Assembly: GCA_023475265.1 (NCBI GenBank)
Contig: JAMCWE010000021.1
Location: 16,738-80,737 of the forward strand
Origin: Bacteroidota bacterium
Lineage (GTDB): Bacteria; Bacteroidota; Ignavibacteria; Ignavibacteriales; Ignavibacteriaceae
DNA length: 64,000 nucleotides
Direction: 5' to 3'
This document shows positions 1 through 7,446 of the stretch, piece after piece. The number at the start of each line of letters is the position of its first letter. The stretch's first letter is position 1. Made by a program: the position numbers and the translations under genes. Under the pieces are notes generated by a model. The model was not told where the DNA came from. It was given only the letters and a program-made list of their open reading frames with translations, and searched no databases.

Positions 1-105
1 AAGGCAATTTATTTAGAGGGTAACTCAATTCATCAGCAGGCAAAAGTAAAGGAAGAAAAAAAGATCGAAGAAAAAATAAATTATAAAGAAGACTTCCCTT
101 TTTAA
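1..105 (+). CDS. C-terminal end of an SSB-like protein (partial)
   Basis: Frame 1 is open from the window edge to a TAA at 103-105, giving 34 residues. They start KAIYLEGN, pass through a Lys/Glu-rich linker and end in YKEDFPF. A charged, low-complexity tail closed by an acidic-aromatic-Pro-Phe tip is the hallmark of bacterial single-stranded DNA-binding proteins, whose last residues dock repair and replication partners. KAIYLEG would then be the last strand of the OB fold. Only the tail is visible, so the SSB call is an inference from the tip motif. Confidence 0.5.
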   Translation, partial: KAIYLEGNSIHQQAKVKEEKKIEEKINYKEDFPF

Positions 106-155
106 TTTTCAGATAGACGATAAGTACGTTTACACATAAGTATATACAAATTTAT

Positions 156-1208
156 TTATTCGTCAAACTTAATTACACATTTGTTATCATTACTTTTTAT
201 CGCTGATTCAATTATATTAATTGTAGTTAAAACTTCTTCAGGTTTTACAATTAATTCTTTTCCTTCTGCTATGACTTCATATATGTTTTCAAAAAAACCT
301 GCATAAGAACCAGGGATTGTTTCAATCTTTTTATTTACTTCTGCTCCATTTATAGTTGTATCAATCGTGCCCCAAAACTCTTCCGGTTCTTTTCCCCAAT
401 CTGAAGAATGTTTATAACCTGACTTCTTCAAAGTATCTTCTTGCGGATCCAATCCATATTTAATATATGAACCTTCAGTTCCGTGAAGTGTAAAACGAGG
501 TAAAGGAATTTTGGAAAGGAAGTTGCTTTTCAAGGTAACTTTTAATTTGCCGTAATCTAAAATCAATTCGAAGCTGTCTATTATTTTTCCATTTGGCCTT
601 TGTGTTCTTAGATCAGCAAAAACAGAATTGGGCTTTCCAAATAAACAAACAGCTTGATCAATCAGATGAGGGCCAATATCATACAGCAATCCGGTTCCCG
701 GCAAAGTTTCTTCTTTCCAGGTATTTGGTTTGATGAAATTTCTGAACCTGTCAAAATGGGATTCATATTCAGCTAATTCGCCAAGAAGCTTATCTTTAAT
801 TATTTTTTGTACCGTTAAAAAATCTCCATCCCAGCGACGGTTCTGGAAAGCAGTTAATATTTTATTTTTCCCCGCCGCAATTCCAATCAATTCCTTCGCT
901 TCATCAGACGTTACGGTAAATGGCTTTTCTATTATTACATGTTTACCTGCAAGCATTGCTTCTTTCGCCATTTGATAATGAAGATGATTTGGAGTGTTAA
1001 TTATAACCAGATCAATTTCTTCATCATTTAATATTTCATCAAAATTTTTTACTACTTCAACATAAGGATAAAGCTGCTTTGACCGGCTGCTATGCCGTTC
1101 AACTATTTTCATCAAATTAAAATTTGGATTGGCATCAAGAAACGGCGCATGAAAATATTCTCCGGACATCCCAAAACCGACTAATGCTGTATTTATTTTT
1201 TTACTCAT
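156..1208 (-). CDS. Gfo/Idh/MocA family NAD(P)-dependent oxidoreductase
   Basis: This 350-residue protein has the family layout. An N-terminal Rossmann fold carries the dinucleotide loop GFGMSG (residues 11-16), the conserved EKP motif lies at 94-96 with the Lys expected in catalysis, and YDIGPH at 176-181 supplies the conserved Asp and His of the C-terminal alpha/beta domain. Such enzymes oxidise or reduce sugars, inositols or related polyols with NAD(P) in the cytoplasm; the substrate cannot be read from sequence. It stands alone, divergent from the gene at 1311, with an AT-rich 102-bp gap between them. The length is normal for the family. Confidence 0.9.
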   Translation of the reverse strand: MSKKINTALVGFGMSGEYFHAPFLDANPNFNLMKIVERHSSRSKQLYPYVEVVKNFDEILNDEEIDLVIINTPNHLHYQMAKEAMLAGKHVIIEKPFTVTSDEAKELIGIAAGKNKILTAFQNRRWDGDFLTVQKIIKDKLLGELAEYESHFDRFRNFIKPNTWKEETLPGTGLLYDIGPHLIDQAVCLFGKPNSVFADLRTQRPNGKIIDSFELILDYGKLKVTLKSNFLSKIPLPRFTLHGTEGSYIKYGLDPQEDTLKKSGYKHSSDWGKEPEEFWGTIDTTINGAEVNKKIETIPGSYAGFFENIYEVIAEGKELIVKPEEVLTTINIIESAIKSNDNKCVIKFDE

Positions 1209-1310
1209 AATTTTTTGTTTATAATTTTCTATTCATTTTTTAATGATAGCTATAATTTTTAATTTATTATCAATAATTTAATAATTACAATTTATATAAT
1301 ATAATTTTCT

Positions 1311-2324
1311 ATGAGCATCCGGTATCAAATTCTTGGCAAACCCGGCAAAGACAATGCGCTTATGGTTTGGATAAATGCCGGTACAAAAATGTATAAGTTG
1401 TTATTCGATTGCGGTGAAAATATTTTTTCGGATCTAAAACCTTCCGATGTTAGCTCTATCGATTTTTTATTCTTCTCCCATCTTCATCTCGATCATGCAG
1501 CCGGATTTGATTATTTTTTTAGAAGAAATTATGATAGGAATAAGCAAGTTAATATTTATGGTCCGCAAAATACTGCGGACATAATTCATCATCATATGCT
1601 TGGCTACACATGGAATTTAGTAGATGGAGTATCCGGTGAATGGTTTGTCTCTGATATTACAAAAAATTCATTTATCACTTCAAAATTTTTAACATCGGAA
1701 GGATTCTCTAAGAAACGCCGTGTTAAGAAAACTCAGTTTAAAAAAACTATTATTGATAATAAACATTTTAAAGTTGAAATGGTCTTGCTCAATCATATTA
1801 TTCCATCTGCTGCTTACAAAGTAACAGAAAAAAAATGGTTTAATATCGATAAGACATTGCTCGTTCAAAACAATTTTAATCCCGGAGCCTGGCTTGACGC
1901 AGTCAAGAAACTTTCCATTGATGGAAGAAAAAAAATAAATATTGATGGGAAGGTTTATACTTTAAAGGAACTAAGAAAGCTATTACTCATAGAACACGAA
2001 AGCGACAGCATTGCTTATCTCACTGATTTTATATACGACAGAACCTCTGTATCCAAAGCAAAAAAATTAATAAAGGACTGCAAAACAATAATTTGTGAAA
2101 GTCAGTATTCAAAAGACGATGCTGCTTTAGCTAAAAAAAATTATCACCTCACAACTGAACAAGCAGCCACTTTAGCAAGGGATTCAAATGGAAAGAAGTT
2201 AATCTTATTCCACATTTCTGAAAGGTATCATTCAAAGGAAGAATACTCGCGGTTGCTAAAAGAAGCTAGAAATATTTTTCCAAATACTTTTTCCCCTGAA
2301 GAGTGGGAAATTAAAAAATCATAA
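1311..2324 (+). CDS. MBL-fold metallohydrolase, ribonuclease Z-like
   Basis: This 337-residue metallo-beta-lactamase-fold protein carries the zinc motif HLHLDH at 57-62. Later come an Asp in AYLTDF, the CESQY strand, and the closing HLTTEQAA and FHISERY segments. That last pair resembles the C-terminal signature of RNase Z/ELAC proteins, which cut the 3' trailer from tRNA precursors. A long insert around residues 120-200 differs from classical RNase Z, so it may act on another phosphodiester. It is divergent from the oxidoreductase at 156 and is followed by a long gene-poor stretch. Confidence 0.75.
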   Translation: MSIRYQILGKPGKDNALMVWINAGTKMYKLLFDCGENIFSDLKPSDVSSIDFLFFSHLHLDHAAGFDYFFRRNYDRNKQVNIYGPQNTADIIHHHMLGYTWNLVDGVSGEWFVSDITKNSFITSKFLTSEGFSKKRRVKKTQFKKTIIDNKHFKVEMVLLNHIIPSAAYKVTEKKWFNIDKTLLVQNNFNPGAWLDAVKKLSIDGRKKINIDGKVYTLKELRKLLLIEHESDSIAYLTDFIYDRTSVSKAKKLIKDCKTIICESQYSKDDAALAKKNYHLTTEQAATLARDSNGKKLILFHISERYHSKEEYSRLLKEARNIFPNTFSPEEWEIKKS

Positions 2325-2806
2325 ATTCTTCTTGACATGTTGAACAGTATTTTTTAATTTCATGCAGCCAAAAATAAAAGGGACACAATCCCGGACAGAT
2401 TTTCACTTAATATGGCTTTCTTATATTGAATTAAAGGGCGGTATTTGAGAATTATTTTAGCTCCTTTATTTAATAACCATAAGACTCTTTTATTAAGAGG
2501 CGGAAACACATTGAATATATTTAATGCCCGATCAATTACTGAATTTAATATAAACAGTGCATTTAAATTTTTCACCCCCATACAGTTAACGGGAGACCAG
2601 GCCTTTAGAATCATCTTTTCTACAGATGATCCTTTCCAAAATTTAATCAAAACAAAAAAATACTTTAGAAAAAAAATTCTTATAACCGGGTAAACCGGTA
2701 TTGTTATTAATTGCCGCAAGTGTGCATGCAATTGAAATGTTCTTTGAATTAATTACAACTGATTTTTTATTAACAGAATTGATGTTCATGTTTTGCAACG
2801 ATGCTA
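2325..2806. other. Gene-poor stretch before the repeat array
   Basis: No convincing gene is visible. Open frames on both strands are short, lack recognisable motifs or good ribosome binding sites, and overlap one another. Around 2786-2806 the sequence still resembles the 21-bp units of the array that follows, so part of this stretch may be decayed array. A small palindrome, ACCGGGTAAACCGGT, sits near 2687-2700. Confidence 0.5.
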
Positions 2807-3058
2807 AGTACGGAAGCAAGTGCCATAGCTTAATTGAAGCAGTAAGCAATTTGAATGTAAACTTGCTATTTCCGTATGCAGAAGAGTAAAGTTTATATGC
2901 AAGTGGTAGTCTTTCATGTTTGGAAGGCTATGGTTTGCAGCCAGGCTGCTGTTTTCCAAATGCAGAAAACTATGCCTTACAAACAAACCATTATCTTCCA
3001 TATACGGAAGGTTATGGGGTATATATAAGTCATGGTTTTCATAGTGCGGAAGGATATG
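2807..3058 (+). repeat. Tandem array of 42-bp units made of two alternating 21-bp half-units
   Basis: Successive units start at 2849, 2891, 2933, 2975 and 3017, each exactly 42 bp; a weaker unit lies at 2807-2848. Each unit splits into two different 21-bp halves. The second half follows roughly TTCCATATGCGGAAGG then TTATG (at 2870, 2912, 2954, 2996, 3038). The first half is less conserved, roughly GTTTATATGCAAGT then a variable end. Copies diverge by substitutions with no length changes. There are no unique spacers, so this is not a CRISPR. The array ends 111 bp before the MPYR-type gene at 3170. Confidence 0.85.
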
Positions 3059-3086
3059 ATTTATGAAAAAAACATCGCCTTCCGCA
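3045..3086. other. Perfect 9-bp inverted repeat closing the repeat array
   Basis: TGCGGAAGG at 3045-3053, inside the last 21-bp half-unit, is the exact reverse complement of CCTTCCGCA at 3078-3086. The 24-nt spacer includes an A-run. Because GCGGAAGG belongs to the repeat consensus, the right arm looks like an inverted single copy of the repeat core, placed between the array and the gene at 3170. It could form a hairpin in the leader RNA or serve as a protein-binding palindrome. Confidence 0.6.
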
Positions 3087-3169
3087 ATTAAAAAAGTGCA
3101 ATTTCAGCTTGTTTTATAGGTTTTCGGTGCTTTAAAACTACTTTCTCAAATAAAATAAAGGAGGCTTAA

Positions 3170-3901
3170 ATGCCATACAGGGAACTTCCAAAATCTGATG
3201 CAGGGAAAGAAGATGCTCTGCAAATAATCTACGGCTTAGCCGATGCCAAGCCGGCAAGTGAGTTGGCTTTTTCGCAGGCTAACGGCGATAAAGTAAAAGT
3301 ATTTTATCCAATATTTAAGAAAGAGATAAAGGAAAGAGGCAATGCGCTTTCGGCTCAATCGGAAGCTACAACGGTAAGGGCTGCCGCCGAGGGCAAATGC
3401 AAAACATATGTTTCGCATTTTTACCAGGTGTTCAATCTTGGTGTTGACCGCGACGAACACAAAGCGAGCGAGAGGGCTTTTTACAAGCTGGATGTTAGCC
3501 AGGAAACAGTGCCTTTATTAAATAACGCGGATGACATTCGCCGCAATGCAGAAAATATAATTACTGGCGAAGCAGAGCGTGTTAATGCAGGCGGCGCGCC
3601 AATGTCCAATCCTTCAAAAGACCAGGTTGAAGCTGCATATAATGATTTTGCAGCCAAGCTAAAAGACCAGACAGATAAAAAAAGTACATACTCAAAAGAG
3701 CAGAAAGATGTTGATGATATCCGTGCGCAGGCGGATGAGCTGATAAAAGACGTATGGGATGAAGTAGAATTCTATTACCGTAAACTTTCCTCCGCAGCAA
3801 TGCGCAGAGAAGCGAGAATATATGGAGTTGTGTACGTATCGCGTCCCGGCGAGCCGGTGGAAGAAGTAACGCCGCCCGCACCGGAACAGCCGGTGAAGTA
3901 G
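3170..3901 (+). CDS. Conserved uncharacterised MPYR-type protein
   Basis: This 243-residue soluble protein has no signal peptide or membrane segment. It starts MPYRELPKSD, has a helical middle with YVSHFYQVFNLGV (80-92) and GGAPMSNPS (141-149), and ends with a conserved-looking block, VWDEVEFYYRK through REARIYGVVYVSRPGE (195-228), then a Pro/Glu tail. I recognise it from memory as a family recurring in Bacteroidota and Ignavibacteria genomes, with no known function. It has a strong ribosome site (AAAGGAGG at 3157-3164, 5 nt before ATG), its own terminator, and visibly higher GC than its neighbours. It is monocistronic, directly downstream of the 42-bp array. Confidence 0.8.
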   Translation: MPYRELPKSDAGKEDALQIIYGLADAKPASELAFSQANGDKVKVFYPIFKKEIKERGNALSAQSEATTVRAAAEGKCKTYVSHFYQVFNLGVDRDEHKASERAFYKLDVSQETVPLLNNADDIRRNAENIITGEAERVNAGGAPMSNPSKDQVEAAYNDFAAKLKDQTDKKSTYSKEQKDVDDIRAQADELIKDVWDEVEFYYRKLSSAAMRREARIYGVVYVSRPGEPVEEVTPPAPEQPVK

Positions 3902-3911
3902 TAAGTTATAA

Positions 3912-3944
3912 AGAGATGACATCTTTTTAAAAGATGTCATCTCT
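3912..3944. terminator. Strong hairpin terminator after the MPYR-type gene
   Basis: A perfect inverted repeat has arms AGAGATGACATCTTTT and AAAAGATGTCATCTCT around a single central T, starting 10 bp after the stop codon at 3901. In RNA this gives a 12-bp stem with a U5A4 loop region. It would isolate the gene at 3170 from the DUF1883 pair downstream. Confidence 0.75.
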
Positions 3945-4112
3945 ATGAATTGGAAATATTATTGAAATATTTAAATAAATAAATCATGGAGATTAAGCTG
4001 ATGTTTGATTGGAGTGTTAGCAGGAAAGTAAATCGTGTTGACAAGATGAATGAAATGTAGTTTGGTCTATTCTATTAACGGTTAAGTTTTTAAAATAAAT
4101 TGAAGGTAGAAA

Positions 4113-4382
4113 ATGAATTTTCTGCATTATGATTTGAATCTCTCTCCCAATGAGATTGTTGAGGTAACTCTTGACAAACAAGCAAATGTTCGTCTGTTAG
4201 ATGATATTAATTATTCAAAGTATAAGTCTGGGCAACAACATACATATTATGGTGGTCGTGCTACAACAAATCCAGTTAGGTTATCACCACCCCATTCTGG
4301 TCATTGGCATTTAGTAATTGACCTTGGAGGTTATGCGGGGACAGTTAATGCTTCAGTTAGAACTTTTAGAGGTGGTCAATGA
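4113..4382 (+). CDS. DUF1883 domain protein
   Basis: This 89-residue protein is essentially one DUF1883 domain: MNFLHYDLNLSPNEIVEV at the start, NVRLLDDINYSKYKSG, the HTYYGG turn, and SGHWHLVIDLGGYAG near the end. This is a small beta-rich domain of unknown function; from memory it also occurs fused to, or beside, TIR-type and other putative defence or signalling proteins. There is no signal peptide. A GAAGG ribosome site precedes the ATG. Its stop overlaps the next start (ATGA at 4379-4382), so it is translationally coupled to the membrane protein that follows. Confidence 0.8.
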   Translation: MNFLHYDLNLSPNEIVEVTLDKQANVRLLDDINYSKYKSGQQHTYYGGRATTNPVRLSPPHSGHWHLVIDLGGYAGTVNASVRTFRGGQ

Positions 4383-4765
4383 GCCAGAATAAAAACACAA
4401 TAGCAGAAGGTCAATTTCTTCCTGAAATAAGAAAAGGTAGAGTTAAAACTCTTACAATTCACGAGATATCTGAAACTGAACTTAACATTCTAGCTCAAGG
4501 TTCTCCAAATACAATTTATCTTAATTTTGCAATAGGTTTATTTACTTTAGCTGCATCTTTTTTGATATCCATTTTGACAACAAAAATTGAATCAGATAGA
4601 GTATATATGACTTTCGAGGTTATAGCCATAATTGGTTTTATATCTTCCATCTTTTTATTTATACTTTGGAAAAAAGATTATAAATCAAATAAGAAGGTTG
4701 TTGAAGAAATAAGGAAAAGGTTACCGCCAGAAGGTGAATCAAAAAGTCTAAATACAAAAACATAA
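4379..4765 (+). CDS. Two-helix membrane protein paired with DUF1883
   Basis: This 128-residue protein has a soluble N-terminus (about 45 residues, including the charged ISETELNILAQGSP), two hydrophobic segments (about 47-67 and 77-97) joined by a short polar loop, and a Lys/Glu-rich cytoplasmic tail. No named domain is recognised. The 4-bp overlap with the DUF1883 gene suggests a fixed two-gene unit in which the membrane protein anchors or transduces what DUF1883 senses; that role is inference. The stop codon lies inside the left end of the inverted repeat at 4760-4948. Confidence 0.7.
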   Translation: MSQNKNTIAEGQFLPEIRKGRVKTLTIHEISETELNILAQGSPNTIYLNFAIGLFTLAASFLISILTTKIESDRVYMTFEVIAIIGFISSIFLFILWKKDYKSNKKVVEEIRKRLPPEGESKSLNTKT

Positions 4766-4948
4766 CCAACTTTTGCACCCGACCGTGTTTTCATAGCGGC
4801 GGTGGTTAAGTTCTTGGATTTGGTAAAAAAGGTAGGCGTTGATAGTAAAGATGTTCTACTATATAAAATAGTTAAAAATTTTTGGCAGTGTCTTTTCAGT
4901 TCGGTATCACTGTTCTGGGTGGACGGGTGAAAAGATACACCGTTATAT
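4760..4948. other. attC-like imperfect inverted repeat between two accessory genes
   Basis: The left end ACATAAC (4760-4766, containing the stop codon of the membrane protein) pairs with the right end GTTATAT (4942-4948) except for one position. Just inside, CTTTTGCACCCG (4770-4781) pairs with CGGGTGAAAAG (4924-4934) leaving one unpaired G on the left. Two short paired boxes with an extra-helical base, hugging a stop codon and followed about 30 bp later by a new gene, are how integron cassette recombination sites look. At 189 bp it is long for attC, and the outer box departs from GTTRRRY at one base. Confidence 0.4.
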
Positions 4949-4978
4949 ACTTAATCATAAATTAAAAATTATCTAAAA

Positions 4979-5503
4979 ATGAACGATTCAAAAAAAAACA
5001 AAGGAATTCTATGGTTAGGCTTTCTATTATCACTGCTAATATTATTATTGTCAAATGCTCTTTCATGGTTAGATGATTCCGATTATAATTGGATTTTGTC
5101 AAGAGTACCTTATAAATGGCAATTAACTATATGGGTGATGATAATATTATCATTAGTATTTTCATTGCTTTATAATAAGATATTCTTCATTAGTAAGGTA
5201 GATTATGGCAAACAAGAATTAAAAAATGAATCTGTAGATGTTGATAACCAATTAACTGGGACCAACAATGGCATAATGGAAAATCTTTCTTCGGCAGAAG
5301 CTGCTATATTGATGATTTTTCTTGACGAAAATAGTAAGGTTATAAAATTAAAATATGATTCTCTCGCTAAGGTTCTTATGAGAAACGGAGTCTTGCGTTG
5401 TCTAAAATATGATGGTACATTGCCAAAACAAGAAATTATGATAGAAGAATGGGCTTGGGAATGGGTTAATAGAAACAAAGAAAAACTCAAAGCGAAAATA
5501 TAG
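4979..5503 (+). CDS. Two-helix membrane protein, SieB-like (superinfection exclusion type)
   Basis: This 174-residue protein has two membrane segments near the N-terminus (about 9-29 and 50-70), a polar linker, and a C-terminal cytoplasmic domain. The domain contains LSSAEAAILMIF (103-114), KVLMRNGVLR (131-140) and IEEWAWEWV (155-163). Two helices followed by a winged-helix-like tail ending in a Trp-Ala-Trp motif is what I recall for the SieB superinfection-exclusion family; this is a fold-level resemblance, not proof. It starts 30 bp after the attC-like repeat and is followed by the REPtron. No partner gene overlaps it. Confidence 0.55.
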   Translation: MNDSKKNKGILWLGFLLSLLILLLSNALSWLDDSDYNWILSRVPYKWQLTIWVMIILSLVFSLLYNKIFFISKVDYGKQELKNESVDVDNQLTGTNNGIMENLSSAEAAILMIFLDENSKVIKLKYDSLAKVLMRNGVLRCLKYDGTLPKQEIMIEEWAWEWVNRNKEKLKAKI

Positions 5504-5610
5504 CCTAAATGTAAAAACTCAACTACATCTTTAATAAGTAGAAACTCAAGAGGATAATATTATCCCAATGCAAAAATTCCGCCGCTGTGGATTGTAAAAA
5601 AAGAGATTTT
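5504..5610. other. Short gap between SieB-like gene and REPtron
   Basis: A gene-free AT-rich stretch. No clear hairpin terminator or open frame is seen before the first small hairpin of the REP cluster. Confidence 0.4.
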
Positions 5611-6000
5611 ATTATCTCACTCTTTCAGAGTTTGGTAAAAGATTTGCTATTTATACGCCGGGGTGTTACCCCGGCCTAGATTACTTAACACCTTCGGTGT
5701 AGTGCAGAAAATATAATTTGAAATATTAATCAAAAATATTTCCTCGAAGAGGAAAAATAAATAAGCCAGGGGTAAAACCCCTGGTAAAAAGACAAAACAC
5801 AAACACATTTTACTCTGTAAGAGTTAAATAAATTTTTTTACCGGGGTGTTACCCCGGCCTGATTTATATGACTCCTTCGGAGTCGGACAAATAAAATGAA
5901 ATATGAATTTATTCCTCGAAGTGGAAGAATAAATAAGCCGTGGGTAACACCCACGGATAAAAGAAACACCTCAAATAATATTTTACTCTGTAAGAGTAAT
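5611..6000. repeat. REP-like hairpin cluster upstream of the transposase (two blocks)
   Basis: Eleven short hairpins line up in two blocks. Block 1: ACTCT-loop-AGAGT (5619-5631), GCCGGGGT-GTT-ACCCCGGC (5657-5675), ACACC-TTC-GGTGT (5688-5700), TTTCCTC-GAA-GAGGAAA (5739-5755), CCAGGGGT-AAA-ACCCCTGG (5766-5784), ACTCT-GTA-AGAGT (5812-5824). Block 2 repeats the order: 5841-5857, 5870-5884, 5912-5926 (one mismatch), 5938-5956 and 5983-5999. The last three in each block are the first ones inverted, so each block is a head-to-head REP pair. Loops are conserved while the stems change with compensation. Confidence 0.85.
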
Positions 6001-6020
6001 ATAAAAGTGAGAAGAATTTT

Positions 6021-6476
6021 ATGCCTCAATCACTTGCAAATGTTTTAGTGCATGTAATATTTTCTACAAAGAATCGTTACCCTTTCCTTTCGGACATTAA
6101 TATTCGTAACGAAATGCATGCATATCTCGGCGGAACAATAAATAATCTTAACAGCCAGGTTATTCTTGTCGGCGGAAGTACTGATCATGTTCATATACTT
6201 TGTAAACTTTCACGAAATTATTCCATTGCAAAGGTAGTCGGAGATATTAAACGAAGCTCATCGAAATGGATAAAAACAAAAGGAAGAATGCTCGCAAAGT
6301 TTGAATGGCAGAATGGATATGGAGCGTTTTCCGTAGGCAAATCGGAAACAAATCGTTTGGAAAAATATATATTAAATCAAGAGATTCATCATAGCAAGAA
6401 AAGTTTTCAAGATGAATTCCGATTATTTTTACAAGCATATCAAATTGAATATGATGAAAGATATGTTTGGGATTAA
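6021..6476 (+). CDS. REP-associated tyrosine transposase (RAYT), IS200/IS605-like Y1 family
   Basis: This 151-residue single-domain HUH endonuclease shows the His-hydrophobic-His motif DHVHIL (His56, His58), WQNGYGAFSV (96-105), and the catalytic helix KYILNQEIHH (Tyr116, Asn119-Gln120, His123-His124). These enzymes nick and rejoin single-stranded DNA hairpins through a 5'-phosphotyrosine link. No accessory TnpB gene is present. The gene sits between hairpin clusters (5611-6000 and 6486-6566), the arrangement expected for a transposase that mobilises REP elements rather than itself. The frame is intact, so it may be active. Confidence 0.88.
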   Translation: MPQSLANVLVHVIFSTKNRYPFLSDINIRNEMHAYLGGTINNLNSQVILVGGSTDHVHILCKLSRNYSIAKVVGDIKRSSSKWIKTKGRMLAKFEWQNGYGAFSVGKSETNRLEKYILNQEIHHSKKSFQDEFRLFLQAYQIEYDERYVWD

Positions 6477-6485
6477 TGTTATCTC

Positions 6486-6566
6486 ACTCTTTCAGAGTTC
6501 AATTTAAGATTTGTTATTTATAGCCGGGGTGCTGCCCCGGCCTGGTTTACCTAACACCTTCGGTGT
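6486..6566. repeat. REP-like hairpins downstream of the transposase
   Basis: Three hairpins repeat the first half of upstream block 1 in the same orientation: ACTCT-TTC-AGAGT (6486-6498), GCCGGGG-TGCTG-CCCCGGC (6523-6541) and ACACC-TTC-GGTGT (6554-6566). Linker sequences are also shared (TTTATA before the second hairpin, TTACCTAACACC versus TTACTTAACACC before the third). They form the right edge of the REPtron. Confidence 0.85.
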
Positions 6567-6636
6567 AATGTGGAAGAAATAGAAAAGAATAGGTTCAAGT
6601 TATACATTATTCCCATACCTTAAATGGCGAAATAAT

Positions 6637-7389
6637 TCACAAATATATTTTAAAATACTTCCGTAAATTCAAATTAAACTCTTCTTCATCTTTTAATTGA
6701 GTTTCAGTTTTAACACCGTCTTTATTGATGATTAATTTAAGATCGCTTAATGTTACTCTGCCATCTTCGGTCGCCATTGTGCAAATACGTTTCTGCGTAA
6801 AGCTCGTCTGCGGTGATGTTTGATTATAAATGCACATCTCGTTGAAATCGTTCAACGCTCTTTCCTTCAATGTAAAAATATATTGGTCCTCAAATTTGTT
6901 TCCATCTAACGATCTCATCAGCTTAAAATAATCTTCATCGTGCTTAATAATTTTATAAGTCCTTCCGTATTGCTTCTGAGTCAGCTCAAGCTCAATCTTC
7001 AATGGTTCGATGAATGAGTCACCAAAGCCAACATCGACTAGCCATTCATCATCAAGTTTTACTATAATTGCCATATGGTCAAATTCTTTACCGAAATCTC
7101 CTTTACTATTCGCAACTCGCGCGGAAATCATTTTTCCATTGTATCCAAGATTAGTAAGCAGACTAAAAAAAGATCCATTAAGTTCATAACAAAAACCGCC
7201 TCGATTGTTGATTACAATTTTTGTGTAAAACTTTTCGAAATCAAGAATGATCTCTCTTCCAAGATGAATATCTAAATTTTCAAATGGCACATTAAGAATA
7301 TGAGATTTATGTAATGCGATCAAGGTTTGAAGATTTGGGTTTTGCTGAGAATTAATTCCAATTCTGGAAAGATATTTTTTTATTTCCAA
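6637..7389 (-). CDS. nat: Arylamine N-acetyltransferase
   Basis: This 250-residue protein carries the NAT Cys-His-Asp triad: Cys67 in RGGFCYELN, His105 in FDHMAI and Asp119 in LVDVGFGD. Family members transfer acetyl (or other acyl) groups from CoA to aromatic amines or hydrazines in the cytoplasm. PFENLD near residue 35 is the usual N-terminal family motif. It lies head-to-tail with uvrA, 57 bp downstream of its stop, on the same strand. The length is slightly short of the usual 270-280 residues at the C-terminal end. Confidence 0.92.
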   Translation of the reverse strand: MEIKKYLSRIGINSQQNPNLQTLIALHKSHILNVPFENLDIHLGREIILDFEKFYTKIVINNRGGFCYELNGSFFSLLTNLGYNGKMISARVANSKGDFGKEFDHMAIIVKLDDEWLVDVGFGDSFIEPLKIELELTQKQYGRTYKIIKHDEDYFKLMRSLDGNKFEDQYIFTLKERALNDFNEMCIYNQTSPQTSFTQKRICTMATEDGRVTLSDLKLIINKDGVKTETQLKDEEEFNLNLRKYFKIYL

Positions 7390-7446
7390 AGTAGTTACTC
7401 ATAAATTATTAATTTGAAAATCATAAAAGAATAAGTTACTCGCAAA

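Noticed and set aside
2360..2731. A 123-residue minus-strand frame
   Set aside because: Hydrophobic but with no coherent segments or motif, no ribosome site, and overlapping other random frames in AT-rich DNA.
2804..3001. A 65-residue minus-strand frame with 14-residue repeats (HSFLHLE, HSLPNMK)
   Set aside because: Same reason: it is the 42-bp array read as protein; no start context or family.
2807..3058. CRISPR array
   Set aside because: Units are contiguous and all related; there are no unique spacers and no cas genes.
3912..3944. Inverted repeat as a regulator-binding operator
   Set aside because: Its position just after a stop codon, long perfect stem and U/A-rich centre fit a terminator better, and no promoter abuts it.
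5611..6566. Complete IS200/IS605 insertion sequence
   Set aside because: The transposase fits RAYT, there is no TnpB, and the flanks are multiple composite hairpins rather than a single left and right end.
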